Positions 26,878 to 35,585 of a stretch of 64,000 bases of DNA are shown one piece after another; positions within the stretch are counted from its first letter, which is position 1; the number at the start of each line of letters is the position of its first letter. This DNA comes from Phyllobacterium sp. T1293 (GTDB lineage Bacteria; Pseudomonadota; Alphaproteobacteria; Rhizobiales; Rhizobiaceae). Both the position numbers and the translations under genes were made by a program. The notes under the pieces are model-generated. The model saw nothing but the letters and a program-made list of their open reading frames with translations, ran no database searches and was not told where the DNA came from. Where the stretch lies: assembly GCF_020731415.2 (NCBI RefSeq), contig NZ_CP088275.1, forward strand, positions 310,001 to 374,000, in the 5' to 3' direction.

Positions 26878-27819
26878 ATGGATACATTGGACGCCATGCG
26901 GGTTTTCGCCCGCGTTGTAGAACGTCGCAGCTTTACGCTGGCGGCAGAAGATGTTGGCTTGCCGCGTTCAACCGTGACGAATGCAGTCCAACAGTTGGAA
27001 GCGCGGCTGGGCATTGGCCTTTTGCAACGGACCACGCGGCACGTCAGTCCGACGCTGGATGGCGAAGCCTATTACCAGCGCTGTCTGGTCATTCTGGCCG
27101 ATATTGAGGATGCCGAGGGTGCATTTGCCGGTGCAAAACCGAAAGGGCCGCTGCGGGTGGATGTGCATGGAACATTGGCCCGGCACTTCCTGCTGCCCGG
27201 ACTGCCCGCATTCCTGCAAAAATACCCGGAGATACAATTCTATATGAGCGAAGGGGATCGGCTCGTGGATCTTGTGCGCGAAGGTGTCGATTGCGTGCTG
27301 CGCGTCGGCGATCTGTCAGACAGTGATATGATAGCGAAACGCGTAGGGATGCTCGAAGAAATAACATTGGCCTCATCAGGCTATATTGAGAAATTCGGCA
27401 TGCCCGAGCATCCGGACAGACTCGACGGGCATCAGATGATTGGCTTCCGCTCGACCGCGACAGGGGGGATTCTGCCGCTTGAATTCCTTGTGAATGGCCA
27501 CATCCGCAATGTCACTCTGCCCGCACCCGTCTGGGTGAATGCAGCGGAAAGCTTCGTCACCGTGGCTCGACTTGGGCTCGGACTAATCCAGATCCCGCGC
27601 TATCATGCGGAAGCTGATCTTGCTGCTGGAACGCTTGTTCACATTCTTCCGGACTTTCCGCTTTCACCAACCCCGGTGTCCCTACTCTATCCACGCAATC
27701 GCCAGCTTTCGCCGCGCGTGCGGGTGTTCATTGATTGGATATCGCAGGAATTTGCCAGCCGGACGGCCGCAGCGGCACAAGTGGACGGTCAGGCGATCGT
27801 CGCGGTTCCACAGCGCTAA
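26878..27819 (+). CDS. LysR-family transcriptional regulator
   Basis: 313 residues opening MDTLDAMRVFARVVERRSFTLAAED, the usual start of the large LysR group (PA0477/DmlR-like). The helix-turn-helix is followed by the effector domain. It is divergent from the SDR pair with a 113-base intergenic region, the classic arrangement for a regulator and its targets. Its stop overlaps the stop of the convergent glyoxalase-fold gene by three to four bases. Confidence 0.9.
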   Translation: MDTLDAMRVFARVVERRSFTLAAEDVGLPRSTVTNAVQQLEARLGIGLLQRTTRHVSPTLDGEAYYQRCLVILADIEDAEGAFAGAKPKGPLRVDVHGTLARHFLLPGLPAFLQKYPEIQFYMSEGDRLVDLVREGVDCVLRVGDLSDSDMIAKRVGMLEEITLASSGYIEKFGMPEHPDRLDGHQMIGFRSTATGGILPLEFLVNGHIRNVTLPAPVWVNAAESFVTVARLGLGLIQIPRYHAEADLAAGTLVHILPDFPLSPTPVSLLYPRNRQLSPRVRVFIDWISQEFASRTAAAAQVDGQAIVAVPQR

Positions 27820-28199
27820 CTGACCTCATAGATCTCGATGGGAAGGCCATCGGGATCAGCAAAGAATGTGAAGGCGCGCTTGGTATAGGGATCAATCCGG
27901 ACAGGTTCTGTCTCCACCCCACGTTCCTGCAACAAGGACAGGGTATCGGCTACGGACTCAACGGCAAATGCGAGATGCCGAAGGCCACACGCTTCAGGCC
28001 GCGACGGACGGGCCGGAGAGTGCGGAAAATGAAACAACTCAATCTGGGTATCGCCAGACCTCAAATCGCACTTCCACGACTGACTATCCGACCGCCAGTT
28101 TTCACCAATAATCTCGTAACCGAGCTTCTCAATATAGAACGCCTTTGACCGGTCATAATCGCTGCAAATGACTGCGACGTGATGAAAGCGTGAAAACAT
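27816..28199 (-). CDS. VOC-family (glyoxalase I-like) metalloprotein, GloA2/YaeR type
   Basis: 127 residues from the ATG at 28199, which has AGGA upstream; the longer frame to 28271 adds an unconserved tail. The protein is a single vicinal-oxygen-chelate domain: FHHVAVICSDYDRSKAFYIEKLG at the start, IELFHFP in the middle, LRHLAFAVESV, then FADPDGLPIEIYE. The His/Glu metal ligands are in the expected places. YaeR-like proteins are of unknown substrate; true lactoylglutathione lyase activity should not be assumed. Confidence 0.87.
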   Translation of the reverse strand: MFSRFHHVAVICSDYDRSKAFYIEKLGYEIIGENWRSDSQSWKCDLRSGDTQIELFHFPHSPARPSRPEACGLRHLAFAVESVADTLSLLQERGVETEPVRIDPYTKRAFTFFADPDGLPIEIYEVS

Positions 28200-28285
28200 G
28201 GGATTCCTATGTGCGCTGGCCAATGCCATGCTTGAGACTTGGCTTGTCACTCCTCTGGCACGCTCAAGCAACGTTTATTGACTGC

Positions 28286-28966
28286 CTACCACGTATTGAA
28301 GCGAACACCCGCGCGAATCTGATGCGTTTTGATCCCGTCATCGCTAACAGTCACGTCGCCGTTCTTGTACAGGTCGGCACCGTTAATGTTCGCGTAGCGA
28401 TAGCCGAGATCCAATTTTAGCCTTGGCGTCACATCAATGGCAACACCGGCCATGAGCGCCCATTCAAAGCGATTGGTGTCACCGGATTTGAGACCCGGAT
28501 AGACAGGCCCCTGGAAGTCGTAATTGACATTGGCAAAGCCGATGCCGCCACCGACATAGGGCGTAATGCCGTAATATTTTCCAAGGTCCACATAGGCGTT
28601 CGCCATGGCTTCCCAGAGATCGGCAGTGGTTTCAAAATAGGTTGTATCGCGCTGGCTGTAACCGACCGTGAGATCGCCACGCAGATAATCATTGAACTGA
28701 TAGCCAATGCCGATAAACGGCGAAAATCCGCGTTTCATTTCATAGTCACTTGGAGAACTGCCGCCAACAAAGTCAACTTTGGCTTTCACGTCGGACTTAA
28801 AATTGTAAGCCACGTCGCCGCGCAGATACCAGCCTGACGCTTGTTCAAGCGGCGCATATACAGGGGCCTCCGGTGGATAGGCTTGTCCAAGATCAGCAGC
28901 AAGAACAGGTCCTCCAAAGATTGAGAGTAAAGAGGCGGCAGAAAGGACTGTTATGTTCAAACGCAT
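28286..28966 (-). CDS. Outer-membrane beta-barrel protein, Omp25/Omp31-like
   Basis: 226 residues with a Sec signal peptide ending VLA-ADL. Alternating aromatic strands are seen (SGWYLRGDVAYNF, SPFIGIGYQFNDYLRGDLTVGY, PYVGGGIGFANVNYDF), with a terminal Trp-ending strand IRAGVRFNTW typical of the last barrel strand. This is the family of small OmpW/Omp25-like porins that is abundant in Brucellaceae and related groups. It is monocistronic. Confidence 0.85.
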   Translation of the reverse strand: MRLNITVLSAASLLSIFGGPVLAADLGQAYPPEAPVYAPLEQASGWYLRGDVAYNFKSDVKAKVDFVGGSSPSDYEMKRGFSPFIGIGYQFNDYLRGDLTVGYSQRDTTYFETTADLWEAMANAYVDLGKYYGITPYVGGGIGFANVNYDFQGPVYPGLKSGDTNRFEWALMAGVAIDVTPRLKLDLGYRYANINGADLYKNGDVTVSDDGIKTHQIRAGVRFNTW

Positions 28967-29680
28967 CGTGAAATCCCGAGATGATCGTCAGAGAGGGAAA
29001 CTTCCGTTGCCTGCACTTTAGGTTGAGCCCGTTAAGTTCTGGTTAAGCATAATATTGAAAAGCGCATGCCAGACACAGCAACTGGATTTGGACGCGAAAT
29101 TGGTATATCAATCCTGTGCTGGATTTGTGTCTGCAGGTGTTGCCTCATGCACGACGACGAGCAGGACAATATGAGTGAATATGCGCCATACCTCACCAGT
29201 TTGGTGCCATATCTCGTCGGCTTTTTCGTAATGGTGCCGTTGGTTATGTGGCTTGGCCGTTCTTGCAGCCATATTCTTCCATAATTATGGAATCTTCGAT
29301 TGACGGAACGTCAAGAACCACAATAAATTGGGAGTGTCATTTTCCGACAGGCCATCCAGCAACTGGTGAGCATGACGCCGCGCGATCCCTTCCGCACCTT
29401 TCTCTGGGTTGCCCCCATAGCTCTGTTTGTTTTTGCCTGCACATGGTTGATTGGATACAGCTCCTTCCATTCCCGATCGCACTACAAAGCGATGTTTTGC
29501 GCCGTGCAACACGATCCGGAATTATCCGAAATGAAGCGGAAAAATGTGGGCTGGGCCCACAGCATTTGCCATCAGGACTGGTGACGCTGAGGGTGCATCG
29601 AACCTTCCAGATTGCATTGCGCGCAACAGCGAATAAGCTTTGAATACGACTCACCGCAACCTGATCAAGAAGCGGAATTC
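28967..29680. other. 714-base region with only doubtful small frames
   Basis: Between the porin and the amidohydrolase no clear gene is seen. Two short plus-strand frames could encode one-helix membrane peptides: 29171-29284 (37 codons, MSEYAPYLTSLVPYLVGF...) and 29372-29584 (70 codons, MTPRDPFRTFLWVAPIALF...). Neither has a convincing ribosome site or a family I recognise. The first 100 bases should hold the porin promoter. Confidence 0.5.
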
Positions 29681-30739
29681 ATGAAACTGTTCTTTGCCAG
29701 CCAGCAAATGGCACACCAGCCCAAACAATATATGATCAATGGCCGGATTACCGATCCACTCGAAAATCCGGCACGCGCCCACACATTGATCGATGCTTTG
29801 ACAAAACTGGGATTTTCGCAGGAAGAGCCCGGCGATGCGGGGCTTGATCCCATCCACGCTGTGCATGCTGATCACTACGTCGATTTCCTGCGAACCGCCT
29901 ATGACAGGTTCATGCAGTTGCCAAACCATGGGCCGGAAGTGCTGCCGAATGTCAGTGCATATCAGGGCGCTGGCCACGATCTGGCCGCACGTTCGCGCCC
30001 GCGTCCAACAGGCGTTTTGGGTCAGGCTGGCTGGTACATCAATGGGCTCTCCTGCGCGATGATGGAACACACCTATGCGGCGGCCTATGCATCAGCACAA
30101 ACAGCTATTGCCGCGGCCGATGCTGTCTTGAATGGTGCGCGGGCATCGTTTGCGCTTTGCCGCCCGCCCGGACATCACGCCTATGCGGATCGCGCAGCGG
30201 GCTTTTGCTATTTCAACAACGCGGCAATTATCGCCCAACGCCTGCGCCAGCGACATGACCGCGTGGCGATCATTGATTTTGACACGCATCATGGTGATGG
30301 CACACAGGCCATTTTCTATAGCCGCGACGATGTGTTTTTTGGGTCCACACACACCGATACCTCAAACTACTATCCGCATTACAGTGGCTATGCGGACGAG
30401 ACAGGTGCCGGTGTGGGCCAAGGCGCCAATCTTAATCTGCCTTTGTCCGAAGGCAGCGGAGATGATGCATTTATCGAGGCCAACAGAAGGCTGGCCAATG
30501 CGGTTGCCAAGCATGGATCAACAGCATTGGTGATATCAGCAGGCTGGGACGCACACCACAACGACCCTCTGTCAAAACTGAAGGTGACGACGGAGGCCTA
30601 TGCGGAAATCGGGACCATATGGGGCGCGGTCGACCTGCCAACCGTGATTGTTCAGGAAGGCGGCTATTCACTGAGCGCCGTTGCCGAAGCAGCGCCCCGT
30701 TTCATGGCTGCTTATCGGGAAGCGCGGGACAAGTCGTAG
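29681..30739 (+). CDS. Histone-deacetylase-family acetylpolyamine amidohydrolase
   Basis: 352 residues from the ATG at 29681; upstream codons in frame are not conserved. The zinc-amidohydrolase core is intact: RPPGHHAYADRAAGFCYFNNAA, the metal-binding DFDTHHGDGTQ, and SAGWDAHHNDPL with the third ligand. The order and spacing match acetylpolyamine amidohydrolases, which remove acetyl groups from acetylputrescine, acetylcadaverine or acetylspermidine. An MHS-type transporter starts 32 bases later, so the pair may form an uptake and deacetylation unit. Confidence 0.9.
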   Translation: MKLFFASQQMAHQPKQYMINGRITDPLENPARAHTLIDALTKLGFSQEEPGDAGLDPIHAVHADHYVDFLRTAYDRFMQLPNHGPEVLPNVSAYQGAGHDLAARSRPRPTGVLGQAGWYINGLSCAMMEHTYAAAYASAQTAIAAADAVLNGARASFALCRPPGHHAYADRAAGFCYFNNAAIIAQRLRQRHDRVAIIDFDTHHGDGTQAIFYSRDDVFFGSTHTDTSNYYPHYSGYADETGAGVGQGANLNLPLSEGSGDDAFIEANRRLANAVAKHGSTALVISAGWDAHHNDPLSKLKVTTEAYAEIGTIWGAVDLPTVIVQEGGYSLSAVAEAAPRFMAAYREARDKS

Positions 30740-30771
30740 GCGAAACCATTTTCACGAGCGGGGACGAGGGA

Positions 30772-32097
30772 ATGACACAAGCAACCATTGAGAGGCAACC
30801 AATCCGGGCTGCCTTGGGAGCCTTCGTCGGCACCATGATCGAATGGTATGATTTCTATATCTACGGAACAGCGGCGGCTCTGGTTTTCGGCGATGTGTTC
30901 TTTGCATCCACCGACCCGATCATGGGCATCCTCGCATCTCTCGGCACGTTTGCGATTGGCTTCGTGGCCCGCCCTTTCGGCGCTTTGCTCTTCGGTCATT
31001 TTGGTGACAAGGTTGGCCGCAAGAAATCCCTGATCATCACTCTGCTGTTGATGGGCGTTGCAACAGTTCTGATTGGTCTTTTGCCAAGCTTTCACTCTAT
31101 TGGTCTGACTGCTGCAGTTCTTCTCGTGGCGCTGCGTCTCGTTCAAGGCATTGCAGTGGGCGGGGAATGGGGCGGTGCCGTTCTTATCGCAGCCGAACAT
31201 GCACCACCGCGCTGGCGAACCTTTCTGGCGTCTGCTCCACAATATGGCAGTCCCGTTGGTCTTATTCTTGCTACGCTCGCGTTCCGTACGGTTTCCGACC
31301 TGCCGCAGGAGGATTTTCTAAGCTGGGGCTGGCGCGTGCCGTTCCTCCTGAGCGGCGTTCTGATCATCTTCGCTTTCATCATTCGCGCAGGTATCAATGA
31401 AAGTCCGGAACTTCTGGAGCGGCTAAAGGAGAAATCTGTTCAAAGCGTTATCCCGGCCAAGGAAATATTCCGTACAAAGAAAATGTCCTTGCTGCTTGGC
31501 ATGGGGTTATGCCTGCTGGGTGTCGCTGGCTTCTATTTCATCACCACCTTGATGATGACATTTACAACCACATCACTCGGCATCAATCGTTCCGATATGC
31601 TGGTATTGATTTCCTGGGTTGGGGTGGTCGAACTGTTCGCCTTCCCCGCCGGTTCCTACATCGCCACGCGATATGGCGAACGCTTCCTGCTGGTGGCAAT
31701 GGCCGGTGCGGCTCTGCTCTTTGCCATTCCGATGATGATGCTGATCGTTTCTGGCAATCTGACCAACATCTATATCGCTATCCTTGGAGCAACTGTCTTC
31801 CTCGCGGCTCATTACGCTGTCATGGCACCGTTCCTGACGCGCGCCTTTCCCGTGCATCTGCGTTACACGGGTATTTCGCTGTGTTCTTCCCTGAGCGGCG
31901 CCATTTTCAGCGGATTGACACCCGTCATCGGTGTCTGGCTCGTGCATAAATATGGTGTGCAATGGGCCCCGCTGGCTTTCCTGTTCATATTCATTGCTGG
32001 AGCGAGTTTTATATCCAGTCTCCTCTTACCTGTGGATGACAGCGCAGCGGAAGCGCGTGCAATCCCGGCACCAGATCCTGTTCAAAGCAGCGCCTGA
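30772..32097 (+). CDS. MFS transporter, metabolite:H+ symporter (MHS) family
   Basis: 441 residues with 12 predicted helices, starting at the ATG at 30772. The MHS opening is plain: GAFVGTMIEWYDFYIYGTAAALVF, then HFGDKVGRKKSL (the MFS loop 2-3 signature) and RLVQGIAVGGEWGGAVL. Relatives carry shikimate, 2-oxoglutarate, citrate, proline or betaine. Its position after the acetylpolyamine amidohydrolase suggests a linked substrate, which is inference. Confidence 0.9.
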   Translation: MTQATIERQPIRAALGAFVGTMIEWYDFYIYGTAAALVFGDVFFASTDPIMGILASLGTFAIGFVARPFGALLFGHFGDKVGRKKSLIITLLLMGVATVLIGLLPSFHSIGLTAAVLLVALRLVQGIAVGGEWGGAVLIAAEHAPPRWRTFLASAPQYGSPVGLILATLAFRTVSDLPQEDFLSWGWRVPFLLSGVLIIFAFIIRAGINESPELLERLKEKSVQSVIPAKEIFRTKKMSLLLGMGLCLLGVAGFYFITTLMMTFTTTSLGINRSDMLVLISWVGVVELFAFPAGSYIATRYGERFLLVAMAGAALLFAIPMMMLIVSGNLTNIYIAILGATVFLAAHYAVMAPFLTRAFPVHLRYTGISLCSSLSGAIFSGLTPVIGVWLVHKYGVQWAPLAFLFIFIAGASFISSLLLPVDDSAAEARAIPAPDPVQSSA

Positions 32098-32125
32098 TCT
32101 AAATGTTTGACACCCATAGCCAAAT

Positions 32126-32194
32126 TTGCCCCCATACAATTGGGAGCAAGCATATAGCGTTCAGCTACCCTGTGTTGTAAACTGGGTAGCTGAA
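32126..32194. terminator. Two tandem hairpins after the MHS transporter
   Basis: The first is TTGCCCCCA (32126-32134) with TGGGAGCAA (32141-32149), one mismatch. The second is an 11-bp perfect stem, TTCAGCTACCC (32160-32170) with GGGTAGCTGAA (32184-32194), and a 13-base loop. No T-tract follows either. They may end transcription or be part of the leader of the next gene. Confidence 0.5.
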
Positions 32195-32355
32195 AGGTTC
32201 GGGGGATTCCTGCCAGTCCCATAAAATTTACCAGCTGCCATCTATTTTTGCCCTCCAATTCATTGCACCTAATGGTTTCAGAAGGAGGATCTCACCCAAA
32301 CACAACCTATTAGAATTGTTCAGAATTCAGCTTATTTGACAGCTTACGGTTACCC

Positions 32356-35070
32356 ATGGAAAAAAGTCTAACACGCTACATCTGGTCGAACACACGGTTC
32401 CAGCAAATATGGATATTGACAGTCGTTGCGGCCTCGATGATCCCCTATTTCCTGTCGTTCGATTTGCCGAAACAGATTGTCAACGGCCCCATACAGGGCA
32501 CCGGATTTGAAGCGGAGGGTGCGACACAGACCTTCATGCGCATCCAGTACACCCTGCCCTATTTCGGCAAAGTGATGTTTTTCGAAGGCCTGCAACTGAC
32601 GCGCTTTCAGATGCTGATGGCCCTGAGCCTCGTATTCCTGCTGCTCGTCGTCATCAATGGCCTCTTCAAGCTCTATATCAACACATATAAGGGCCGGCTT
32701 GGCGAACGCATGTTGCGCCGCATTCGCTTTGAATTGATTGATCGCGTTTTGCGGTTTCCGCCCAGCCAGTTCAAGCGGGTGAAATCAGCCGAAATTGCCA
32801 CGATGATCAAGGACGAGGTGGAGCCGATGGGTGGCTTCACGGGCGATGCTTTTGTCCAGCCGGCCCTTCTCGGCGGGCAAGCCATTACGGCGCTTGTTTT
32901 CATCATTTTACAGAATTTCTGGCTTGGTATGATCGCCGCAGGTATCGTCGCCGTGCAAGGCGTCGTCATTCCTCGCATGCGCAAAAGATTGCTCGAGCTT
33001 GGGCGTCAGCGCCAGTTAACAGCCCGCGAACTTTCCGGCCGTGTTGGCGAGATTGTTGATGGTATCGGCACCATTCACGGTAATGACACCTCCAATTACG
33101 AGCGCGCTGATATTGCAGCACGTCTCGGCCTTATCTTCTCCATCCGCTATGATCTTTATCAGTGGAAATTCCTGGTCAAATTCATCAACAACTTCCTCGC
33201 ACAGGTTACGCCCTTCCTGTTCTATTCCATCGGCGGTGTTCTTGCGTTGCAGGGAAGGCTCGATATTGGCCAGCTTGTGGCTGTCATCAATGCTTATAAG
33301 GATCTGCCGGGACCACTGAAGGAACTGATCGACTGGGACCAGTCGCGTCAGGATGTTCAGGTTAAATATGCGCAGGTTGTTGAACAGTTCAATGTCGATA
33401 TGCTCGTTGACCCGCATATTCAGGCGGTTGTTCATGAACCTGTCGGCAAGCTCGAACACTCTCTCAATGCAGTGAATCTCACACTTTCTGACGATAGCGG
33501 CGCACGCATCGTCGAGCATGTTTCACTTGAAATCAAACTTGGCGAAACAGCTGCCATTGTTGGCACAAGCGGCAGCGGTGGTGAGGCGATTGCCGAGGCG
33601 TTTGCCCGTCTCCTGTGGCCTGATTCCGGCCGCATCACCATTGATGGCAAGGATATTCTCGAACTGCCGGAATCCATCACCGGTCGCCGTATCGCCTATG
33701 CTGCCTCGGACGCCTATTTCTTCCATGGGACACTGCGCGACAATCTTCTTTATGGCCTCAAACATGCTCCCCTGACCAAAGTCGAGTATGAAGGCGCGAA
33801 GGCAACCAAATACAAGTGGAACATCAATGAAGCCCGTCTTGCGGGCAATCCAGATCTTGATCTCAACAGCGATTGGGTGGATTACCAGTCCGCGGGTGTC
33901 ACAGGCCCGCATGATCTCTTCACCGTGGTAAGACCCGTGCTGGAAGCGGTGATGATCTCGCAGGATATTGTCGATCTGGCACTTCGCTCGCAGGTGGATA
34001 CTGCAACGCATGCTGATCTTACAAGCCGCATCGTGGAATTGCGCCAGGCCTTGCGCAAAAGCCTCAAGGATGAGGACCTCGACGGGCTCGTCGTGCCGTT
34101 TGAACCGAAGGCCTACAACCCACAGGCAACCATCGGCGAGAACCTGCTTTTCGGCACGGTGAAACGCCCGATGATGACCAACCTGAAGCTTGCCGCCCAT
34201 CCATATTTCCGTTCCGTGTTGCGGGACAGCGGCCTGAACATCGATCTCTATAATATGGGCCTAGAAATCGCGGCCAACGCGATTGAACTTTTCGAGGATT
34301 TGCCACCAGATCATCCATTCTTCCAGCAATTGACGTTCATGACTGCGGATGACATTCCGACCTATCAATTGCTGTTGCAAAAGCTGCAGGGACGCGATTT
34401 CGATGCGGCTTCGCCGGATGAACGGTCGAGCATCATCCGCCTGAGTTTTGCCTATGTTGAGCCAAGACACCGTTTTGGTCTTTTGACCGATGAGCTTATG
34501 GCTAAGATTGTCGATGCGCGGCTTCGTTTCCACAAGAACCTGCCGGATGATCTTAAAGCTGTGGTTGAACGCTATGATGCCAAGAAGTTCATCACATCGG
34601 CCAATCTAATGGACAATGTTCTCTTCGGCAGGATTGGATTTACCCAGGCAGACGGGCCGGAGCGCATTCGCGTTATCCTGCGAGATCTTTTCGATAAGCT
34701 CGGTCTTTATGACAGCGTGCTGTCGATCGGTCTGGATTTCGATGTCGGCTCAGGCGGCAAACGGATCACAAATGTGCAGCGACAGAAGCTGAACGTCGCC
34801 AGAGCCCTGCTCAAGCGCGCCGATTATGTGATCTTCAACCGTCCGCTGCCTGCCCTCGATCAGCGTGTGCAGGATCAAATCATGCGTAATATCCTGCAAG
34901 ACCTGCATGTGGAGGGCCACGCACCTGCAATCATCTGGGTGTTGGCTAATTCTTCTCTGGCAAACTTGTTTGATCGCGTCCTTGTGTTCGACCGTGGTAC
35001 TTTGGTTGAAGACGGAACACACGCGACTCTTTTGGAGAAAAACGGTATATTCAAAGAGCTAGTATCGTAA
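32356..35070 (+). CDS. ABC-exporter-like membrane protein with a degenerate (pseudo) nucleotide-binding domain
   Basis: 904 residues, far above the usual 580-620. Residues about 15-320 form an ABC-exporter membrane domain. From about 370 an NBD begins, but its motifs are broken: Walker A is GTSGSGGEA (403-411), with Gly409 where Lys is required; the Q-loop Gln is replaced (ASDAYFF, 450-456); the signature aligns as ITNVQ (804-808); Walker B ends FNRP (827-830) where DEP is expected; and the switch His is lost (WVLANSS). Between Walker A and the signature lie about 390 residues instead of roughly 100. This insert-bearing region is mostly helical and repeats the post-Q-loop motif three times (DNLLYG 462-467, ENLLFG 595-600, DNVLFG 753-758). 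ATP hydrolysis is unlikely. It is followed 47 bases later by a cNMP-binding protein. Confidence 0.8.
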   Translation: MEKSLTRYIWSNTRFQQIWILTVVAASMIPYFLSFDLPKQIVNGPIQGTGFEAEGATQTFMRIQYTLPYFGKVMFFEGLQLTRFQMLMALSLVFLLLVVINGLFKLYINTYKGRLGERMLRRIRFELIDRVLRFPPSQFKRVKSAEIATMIKDEVEPMGGFTGDAFVQPALLGGQAITALVFIILQNFWLGMIAAGIVAVQGVVIPRMRKRLLELGRQRQLTARELSGRVGEIVDGIGTIHGNDTSNYERADIAARLGLIFSIRYDLYQWKFLVKFINNFLAQVTPFLFYSIGGVLALQGRLDIGQLVAVINAYKDLPGPLKELIDWDQSRQDVQVKYAQVVEQFNVDMLVDPHIQAVVHEPVGKLEHSLNAVNLTLSDDSGARIVEHVSLEIKLGETAAIVGTSGSGGEAIAEAFARLLWPDSGRITIDGKDILELPESITGRRIAYAASDAYFFHGTLRDNLLYGLKHAPLTKVEYEGAKATKYKWNINEARLAGNPDLDLNSDWVDYQSAGVTGPHDLFTVVRPVLEAVMISQDIVDLALRSQVDTATHADLTSRIVELRQALRKSLKDEDLDGLVVPFEPKAYNPQATIGENLLFGTVKRPMMTNLKLAAHPYFRSVLRDSGLNIDLYNMGLEIAANAIELFEDLPPDHPFFQQLTFMTADDIPTYQLLLQKLQGRDFDAASPDERSSIIRLSFAYVEPRHRFGLLTDELMAKIVDARLRFHKNLPDDLKAVVERYDAKKFITSANLMDNVLFGRIGFTQADGPERIRVILRDLFDKLGLYDSVLSIGLDFDVGSGGKRITNVQRQKLNVARALLKRADYVIFNRPLPALDQRVQDQIMRNILQDLHVEGHAPAIIWVLANSSLANLFDRVLVFDRGTLVEDGTHATLLEKNGIFKELVS

Positions 35071-35117
35071 TACTCTGCGTTCTGGGTAGAGTAGCACTTT
35101 GGGGGTAATGGACGTTC

Positions 35118-35567
35118 ATGCTTCTGAAAGACGAAGTCGAAATGTTGCGGCGGATTCCGCTGTTTTCGGGTGTGGCGCCAGCAAAGCTCAAGCTTCTGGC
35201 GTTTACGTCGGATCGTGTCAGCTACCGCGCTGAACAGGCTCTGTTCCGTCAAGGTGATATGGCCGATGCGGCCTATGTTATTCTCTCCGGCACGGCTGAT
35301 GTCAGCGTTGATACACCCAACGGGCTGATCAAGGTGGCTGAAGTCGAACATGATTCCATCGTGGGCGAGATCGCAATTCTCTGCGACGTACAGCGCACGG
35401 CAACTGTTACCGCATCGACACCTCTCGAAGCCTTGCGCATCAGCAAGGAACATTTCCTCAAGCTGCTGAGCGACTATCCGGAGATGACCATCGAAATCAT
35501 GCGGGTTCTGGCGAGCAGGCTAAGCCACACGACCGCGGAACTTTCGGAAGAGCGCAGCAAACACTGA
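35118..35567 (+). CDS. Stand-alone cyclic-nucleotide-binding domain protein
   Basis: 149 residues, essentially one Crp-like cNMP-binding fold without a DNA-binding domain. The beta-roll is recognisable (FSGVAPAKLKLLAFTSDRVSY, FRQGDMADAAYVILSGTADVSV), and the phosphate-binding cassette appears as IVGEIAILCDVQRTATVTA, with the conserved Gly-Glu and Arg. It ends with a C-helix and a short polar tail. It lies just downstream of the ABC-like gene on the same strand and probably in one transcript. It may sense cAMP and regulate that protein by contact; this is inference. It converges with the phosphoesterase gene. Confidence 0.87.
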   Translation: MLLKDEVEMLRRIPLFSGVAPAKLKLLAFTSDRVSYRAEQALFRQGDMADAAYVILSGTADVSVDTPNGLIKVAEVEHDSIVGEIAILCDVQRTATVTASTPLEALRISKEHFLKLLSDYPEMTIEIMRVLASRLSHTTAELSEERSKH

Positions 35568-35585
35568 TCCGGGCTTCCTAATCCA

